The position numbers were made by a program, and so were the translations under genes. Positions 61,301-64,000 of a DNA stretch of 64,000 nucleotides are shown one piece after another. Under the pieces are notes generated by a model. The model was not told the DNA's origin, did not search any database, and worked only from the letters and a program-made list of their open reading frames with translations. Source of the DNA: Siphlonurus alternatus (Eukaryota > Arthropoda > Insecta > Ephemeroptera > Siphlonuridae). The stretch covers positions 30,387,969 to 30,451,968 of the forward strand of contig OX463778.1 of NCBI GenBank assembly GCA_949825025.1, given 5' to 3'. Position 1 is the stretch's first letter. Every line of letters starts with the position of its first letter.

Positions 61301-62778
61301 CATTTTTTTGCTTCTATACCTTTACTGCATGCTGTGGGTTGCAGCACTACTTGCAGGGCAGCGGTGATCTTAAGGATAAGTGAGAGTTACGAGTGGTTTA
61401 AGAGTGCGTTGTGTACTACATTGCGTGCCACCGTAGACCGTAGTATAGCCACATTTGCCGCAGAAATTTAAATCTAATCCAAGATAACACGGATCAGCTG
61501 ACCCAATTAATGTTGACCCAATGTTAAAATAATCCCACACATGAAAATTATGAAAAAAATTAAAATGTTTTAAAATCAGATTCTTCATTTACGATCACAA
61601 CAAAGGTCTATATGTTAGTTAATCAAATGGGAGTACAATTTTAAATCAGCTGATTCGTGTTACCTTACCCTTAAATATATATGACAGATAAAATTGTTAA
61701 AAGTCATATACGGGTCTTTCACCATACGTCACAAAAATATGACGTCACGTGAATGTAGGCAAAAAGCACCTATTTAACATGGATAGTAGCATACCAAAAA
61801 CTATTTATTTTCTGCCATATGACAATCGTGGTACATTTGACAATTATTTTATTTGATAGATTGAGATGTCAAGTAAATGGAAAAAAATACAATATCTGCC
61901 AATGATATCTGTGAAAAATACAATAAATCATTAAATAAAATGTAAATCGACTCCAAATTTCACGTCAATAATGACCATTTTACGACACTTATGCACTGAT
62001 ATTGACCCTAAGATTCTTAAAAAAATTCAGCCAATCACCGGCCATTGCTTTCCCCGCGGACTTTTGAATACGAGTGGGAAACGGAACAACAAAAAGTAAT
62101 GATAAAGAAACTAGGTAAAATAAAAAAAATGTATATGTTCAAGTTATGTATATTTATTTCTTACGTATATATTATTGTTAAAAAAAATTAAAATATGTTA
62201 AATTAGGAGGAATAAATTAAGTGATTCCAGTTCCCTCTCTCAGTACCTACTGCTGAATGTAAACAACAACAAAGCCAAGCAAACGCTATATATGGAACTC
62301 GATCATGGATAGAGGACCCAATCTCAACACAATGTCTTCAGGGGGTCCAAAACTCCCTTATACGTACGGTCCTGTAAATCCAACAAAAATCAGGGTGAAG
62401 GTGGAAAAGCAGGACAAGTAATAATTAATTAAATTAATTCTATCTGTAATATCTGTATACTACACTATTTGTGTTTAATAAAATCAATCAATTAAAATTT
62501 ACCACGCTTCTCGCGCGCATTGTTATGATTGGCTCAATAGACCGGGTAGTGAGCCAATCATATCATCATATCCACTTACATGCGACTCGTTGGATCACCA
62601 TCCAGTTCACGAATACCTCTGCCACGATAAATAATGTAGCTAATATTGACAATTTTCGAGGATCAAATATAAGTGACTGTATATACTGTAAATTTAAATA
62701 TTTATCTATGAATTTCTTTGGCGACTTCGATGATTTTTGAGCTTTGTTCTGAGGTGCACGTCTATTTGTAGGAGCCAT
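49991..62778 (-). CDS. ALG3: ALG3, Dol-P-Man:Man5GlcNAc2-PP-dolichol alpha-1,3-mannosyltransferase
   Basis: ER membrane enzyme that adds the first dolichol-phosphate-mannose-dependent mannose to Man5GlcNAc2-PP-dolichol in N-glycan assembly (GT58 family). Seven exons: 62580-62778, 55105-55352, 54715-54875, 53538-53658, 53246-53448, 52906-53145, 49991-50177; 1359 nt, 452 aa plus stop, all phases consistent, close to the human length. Diagnostic peptides are [91 protein letters not shown] and [14 protein letters not shown]. The start is placed at ATG 62778 ([10 protein letters not shown]); the frame is open upstream to another ATG at 62841, so a 21-residue extension is possible. A candidate polyadenylation signal (AATAAA on -) is near 49749-49744. 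Intron 1 (7.2 kb) holds SINEs, a Penelope element and a hAT element. Confidence 0.95.
50487..50540. repeat. (TA)n microsatellite
   Basis: TA run just upstream of the LINE insertion in ALG3 intron 6. Confidence 0.9.
50556..52840 (+). mobile_element. 5'-truncated LINE (non-LTR retrotransposon), interrupted
   Basis: Flanked by the 14-bp duplication TGTGTCAGTTTATA (50542-50555 and 52841-52854). Reverse-transcriptase peptides appear in broken frames: [20 protein letters not shown], then [13 protein letters not shown] (YADD motif, about 50800-50840), then after the inserted hAT element [19 protein letters not shown] and [13 protein letters not shown]. Stops and frameshifts make it inactive. It lies in ALG3 intron 6. 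Confidence 0.85.
51065..52175. mobile_element. Non-autonomous hAT element inserted in the LINE
   Basis: Ends CAGTGGCGATCGGT and ACCGATCGCCCCTG (13 of 14 inverted positions match). It is flanked by an exact 8-bp duplication GTAGATGG (51057-51064 and 52176-52183), the hAT hallmark. Removing the element and one duplication restores the LINE reading VDGEIDRR. No transposase. Confidence 0.9.
53857..54668. mobile_element. Non-autonomous hAT element in ALG3 intron 3
   Basis: Ends CAGTGGCGTAGCCA and TGGCTACGCCACTG are perfectly inverted, with 8-bp duplication TCCCATGT on each side (53849-53856 and 54669-54676). Near the left end is CCCGCCGCAGGCGCGATTTT, shared with the elements at 51065 and 58539. 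Confidence 0.92.
54968..55080. mobile_element. Small palindromic MITE in ALG3 intron 2
   Basis: CATACTCGGAAATCGCTACG pairs with CGTAGCACATTTCGAGTATG, with GGCATTCATGCC / GGCATGCC inside. It ends about 25 bases from exon 55105-55352. Confidence 0.7.
55389..55707 (+). mobile_element. tRNA-derived SINE 1
   Basis: The head has an A-box-like TAGTGAGTGGTTTGAGC and a B-box GGTTCAAATCC (55447-55457), as in tRNA genes, followed by a unique body and an AACCAACC tail. Flanked by the 14-bp duplication CAATTAATGGAGGA (55375-55388 and 55708-55721). In ALG3 intron 1. Confidence 0.88.
55755..56142 (+). mobile_element. tRNA-derived SINE 2
   Basis: The head CAGCGTAGTGTAGTGGTTTG resembles a tRNA A-box region and CCCAGGATCGCTTCC a decayed B-box. 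It ends in an (AATA)n tail (about 56125-56142). The target duplication is not resolved. A different family from SINE 1. Confidence 0.7.
56209..56295. repeat. (TA)n microsatellite
   Basis: About 43 TA units, directly abutting the Penelope-like element. Confidence 0.95.
56459..58044 (+). pseudogene. Penelope-like reverse transcriptase / GIY-YIG endonuclease, 5'-truncated and frameshifted
   Basis: Reads [12 protein letters not shown], then VRPIVSS, then [16 protein letters not shown] (catalytic motif A), ending at a stop at 56819. The frame shifts by one base near 56790-56815 and continues with [16 protein letters not shown] (catalytic YVDD) and [11 protein letters not shown] lysine-rich linker ([14 protein letters not shown]) leads to a GIY-YIG nuclease: [20 protein letters not shown] with EIRVDEH following. 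It ends at TAG 58042-58044. The usual N-terminal part of Penelope proteins is missing, since the coding region starts right after the left terminal arm. Apart from the shift the frame is open, suggesting a young copy. Confidence 0.88.
58053..58096 (+). ncRNA. Hammerhead-ribozyme-like core in Penelope 3' terminal repeat (copy 2)
   Basis: AACAT (58054-58058), CTGACGA (58059-58065), a GGT...ACC stem-loop, GAAAGCTT, then ATGTT. AACAT and ATGTT can pair as stem I. This order (stem I, CUGANGA, stem II, GAAA, minimal stem III, stem I) matches the small type I hammerheads reported from Penelope-like elements. Stem II is short and has an extra C, so activity is uncertain. Confidence 0.4.
58264..58316. 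repeat. (TA)n microsatellite
   Basis: About 26 TA units after the Penelope element. The next 200 bases (58318-58500) look like a retroelement fragment but were not identified. Confidence 0.9.
59102..59466. mobile_element. TTAA-flanked palindromic MITE, copy B (nested in hAT)
   Basis: Ends GGTAGAGATAACACG and CGTGTTATCTCTACC are perfectly inverted, flanked by TTAA (59098-59101 and 59467-59470). The interior is shared with 17930-18230, for example ATGTTCTCC.CTACATCC and AGTTATTAATTTTTAAAGTT. Confidence 0.85.
60490..60529. repeat. Perfect 18-bp-arm hairpin
   Basis: CCGCAAGCTCATTGGTTC, loop TGTT, then the exact reverse complement. ATTGG/CCAAT lies in each arm. Inside the hAT element. Confidence 0.88.
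61475..61672. mobile_element. Short copy of the TTAA MITE family
   Basis: Right end GTGTTACCTTACCCTTAA (61655-61672), left AAGATAACACGGATCAGCTG, and interior CACACATGAAAATTATGAAA as in copy A. About 200 bp. Confidence 0.65.
61715..62290. repeat. Uninterrupted dispersed repeat (empty site for the 5.4-kb element)
   Basis: Reverse complement of 31800-32365 joined to 37782-37801. Reads CGGGTCTTTCACCATACGTC through the point where the other copy carries the 5.4-kb element. Confidence 0.85.
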
Positions 62779-64000
62779 GTTGCTAAACTTTAAAGTACCA
62801 ACTGTTGGAAATATAGGCAATAATAATTTGATTATTAACATAATTCTTTACTGGATCAAATATATGAAAATAACAAGATATTATTTTATCCCATTTATTA
62901 AAAATAAATTTGAATATGTATATAATAATATTTATAACAACAATTATTTTTGTTACGTTGGTGTTAAAAGCATTTGACACCGAAGTGTGACCGAAGGAAA
63001 TTATTCGTGACTGGAGAGGTGTGATTAGGAAGTAGGCGTAGGCTTGACTGTGTATTTTAAGATACAGACACAGATACATAATCGTGAGCAATATGGTAAG
63101 TCTATGGTTGATGCTTCTGATAATACAACAATTTTTTAATGATTAGTGTTCTGAAGGTCCTTACTTGGGCATTTTACACAGTATCGTCACTATCGTGCAA
63201 TTTGCAACATGAACATTTGCTGATAGAGGGTCTCAGTGACACTCAATTGTTATGTACGTATGCATATGTAACTTTTGAAGCCTCCTCAATCAATGTGCAT
63301 AATAATATGATGCTCATGATATGCATACAGTAGCATATTATACTTAGCTACAGAGACCATTGAAAGTATTGAGACCATGTATGCATACAGTACAGTAATA
63401 TAGTATGCATATGATACATATCATAGTCATTCAGGTCATTCTAACGTGATATTACTGTGCTTAAATGTATGCATATATTGTGCAGTATGCATATACAGTA
63501 TCCATACATGGATGTATGCATACTATACTGTAACTATACATACATACAGTATAGCAGATCTTAGTTTACGTGTGAATTCGACTGCGCTTTTCGTTTGTCT
63601 TCTTCTTTAACACATCCAGACATACGGCTAGACACGTCTGGAGCTAGGCGCCATAAAGCCTATGCGTAACCTTAGGTTTGTTTTACTGTACAGGTGAAGC
63701 ACTTAAAGCATGACGTAAATGTAATATTAATGTATAAGTATGCATGTACATACATCACAATTTTGCCTCTGAATCTTTGTCATCTTTGCCAAATTGTGAG
63801 CTTACTTGCATCATGTATGATAGACCTATTATACTACATCAAGGAATTTTCTAGTATAGAAAATCCTTGTACTACATATACATGTGCATAATATCAAAGC
63901 GAACTTAGATTATATTAAAGCGTGTCACATCCAATTCGTAAGCCCTGTACCGCGCTTTGGTTCAAAATATTGGCACCGCAATGGTAGTGTGGTGCTGGTG
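62779..64000. other. ALG3 upstream region; possible divergent first exon
   Basis: Contains the presumed ALG3 promoter. On + a donor-like ATATG|GTAAGT at 63095-63096 follows an ATG (63093-63095), which could be a first exon of a divergent gene, but no continuing exon was recognised. The stretch 63250-63525 has a cluster of TATGCATA palindromes. Confidence 0.35.

Overview
The window looks like nuclear DNA of an invertebrate animal, most likely an arthropod (a chelicerate or crustacean would fit, but the species is not resolved). It is AT-rich, its genes are split by many GT-AG introns, and it is crowded with simple repeats and inverted-repeat transposons. Three conserved host genes can be built exon by exon, with every splice phase agreeing: (1) the 3' part of NOM1 on the + strand (364-1569); (2) a complete 19-exon M13 (neprilysin/ECE-type) ectopeptidase on the - strand (4575-30585, 827 aa); (3) a complete 7-exon ALG3 mannosyltransferase on the - strand (49991-62778, 452 aa). 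They have no evident shared pathway: NOM1 acts in ribosome biogenesis, the M13 protein is a type II membrane peptidase, and ALG3 acts in ER N-glycan assembly.

Layout: 1-1.6 kb NOM1; 1.6-4.5 kb AT-rich intergenic DNA; 4.6-30.6 kb M13 gene, whose introns hold an LTR retrotransposon (12.3-14.5 kb), five-copy-family palindromic MITEs, a mariner remnant (23.1 kb), a 1.85-kb fold-back element (26.4-28.2 kb) and long TA/CA/GA microsatellites; 30.6-30.9 kb its GC-rich promoter/5' UTR; 31-50 kb a gene-poor block of nested repeats, including a 5.4-kb terminal-inverted-repeat element (32366-37781) that carries a 129-bp minisatellite and a small spliced transcription unit, a 2.2-kb GC-rich island (42.2-44.5 kb), and large palindromes at 47.1 and 48.8 kb; 50-62.8 kb ALG3, with a LINE interrupted by a hAT element, two further hAT elements, two tRNA-derived SINEs and a Penelope-like retroelement in its introns; 62.8-64 kb the upstream region of ALG3.

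The most notable observations are the M13 protein with an Asp where the third zinc ligand is normally Glu; the 5.4-kb element, whose exact insertion point is proved by an empty-site copy at 61.7 kb and which contains a spliced small-ORF unit and about 23 copies of a YY1-like motif; a hammerhead-ribozyme-like core in the Penelope terminal repeats; a MITE family that spreads paired CRE (TGACGTCA) sites; and an RFX/CRE/CCAAT/TATA cluster at 41.6 kb. All calls come from reading the sequence; no database search was run.
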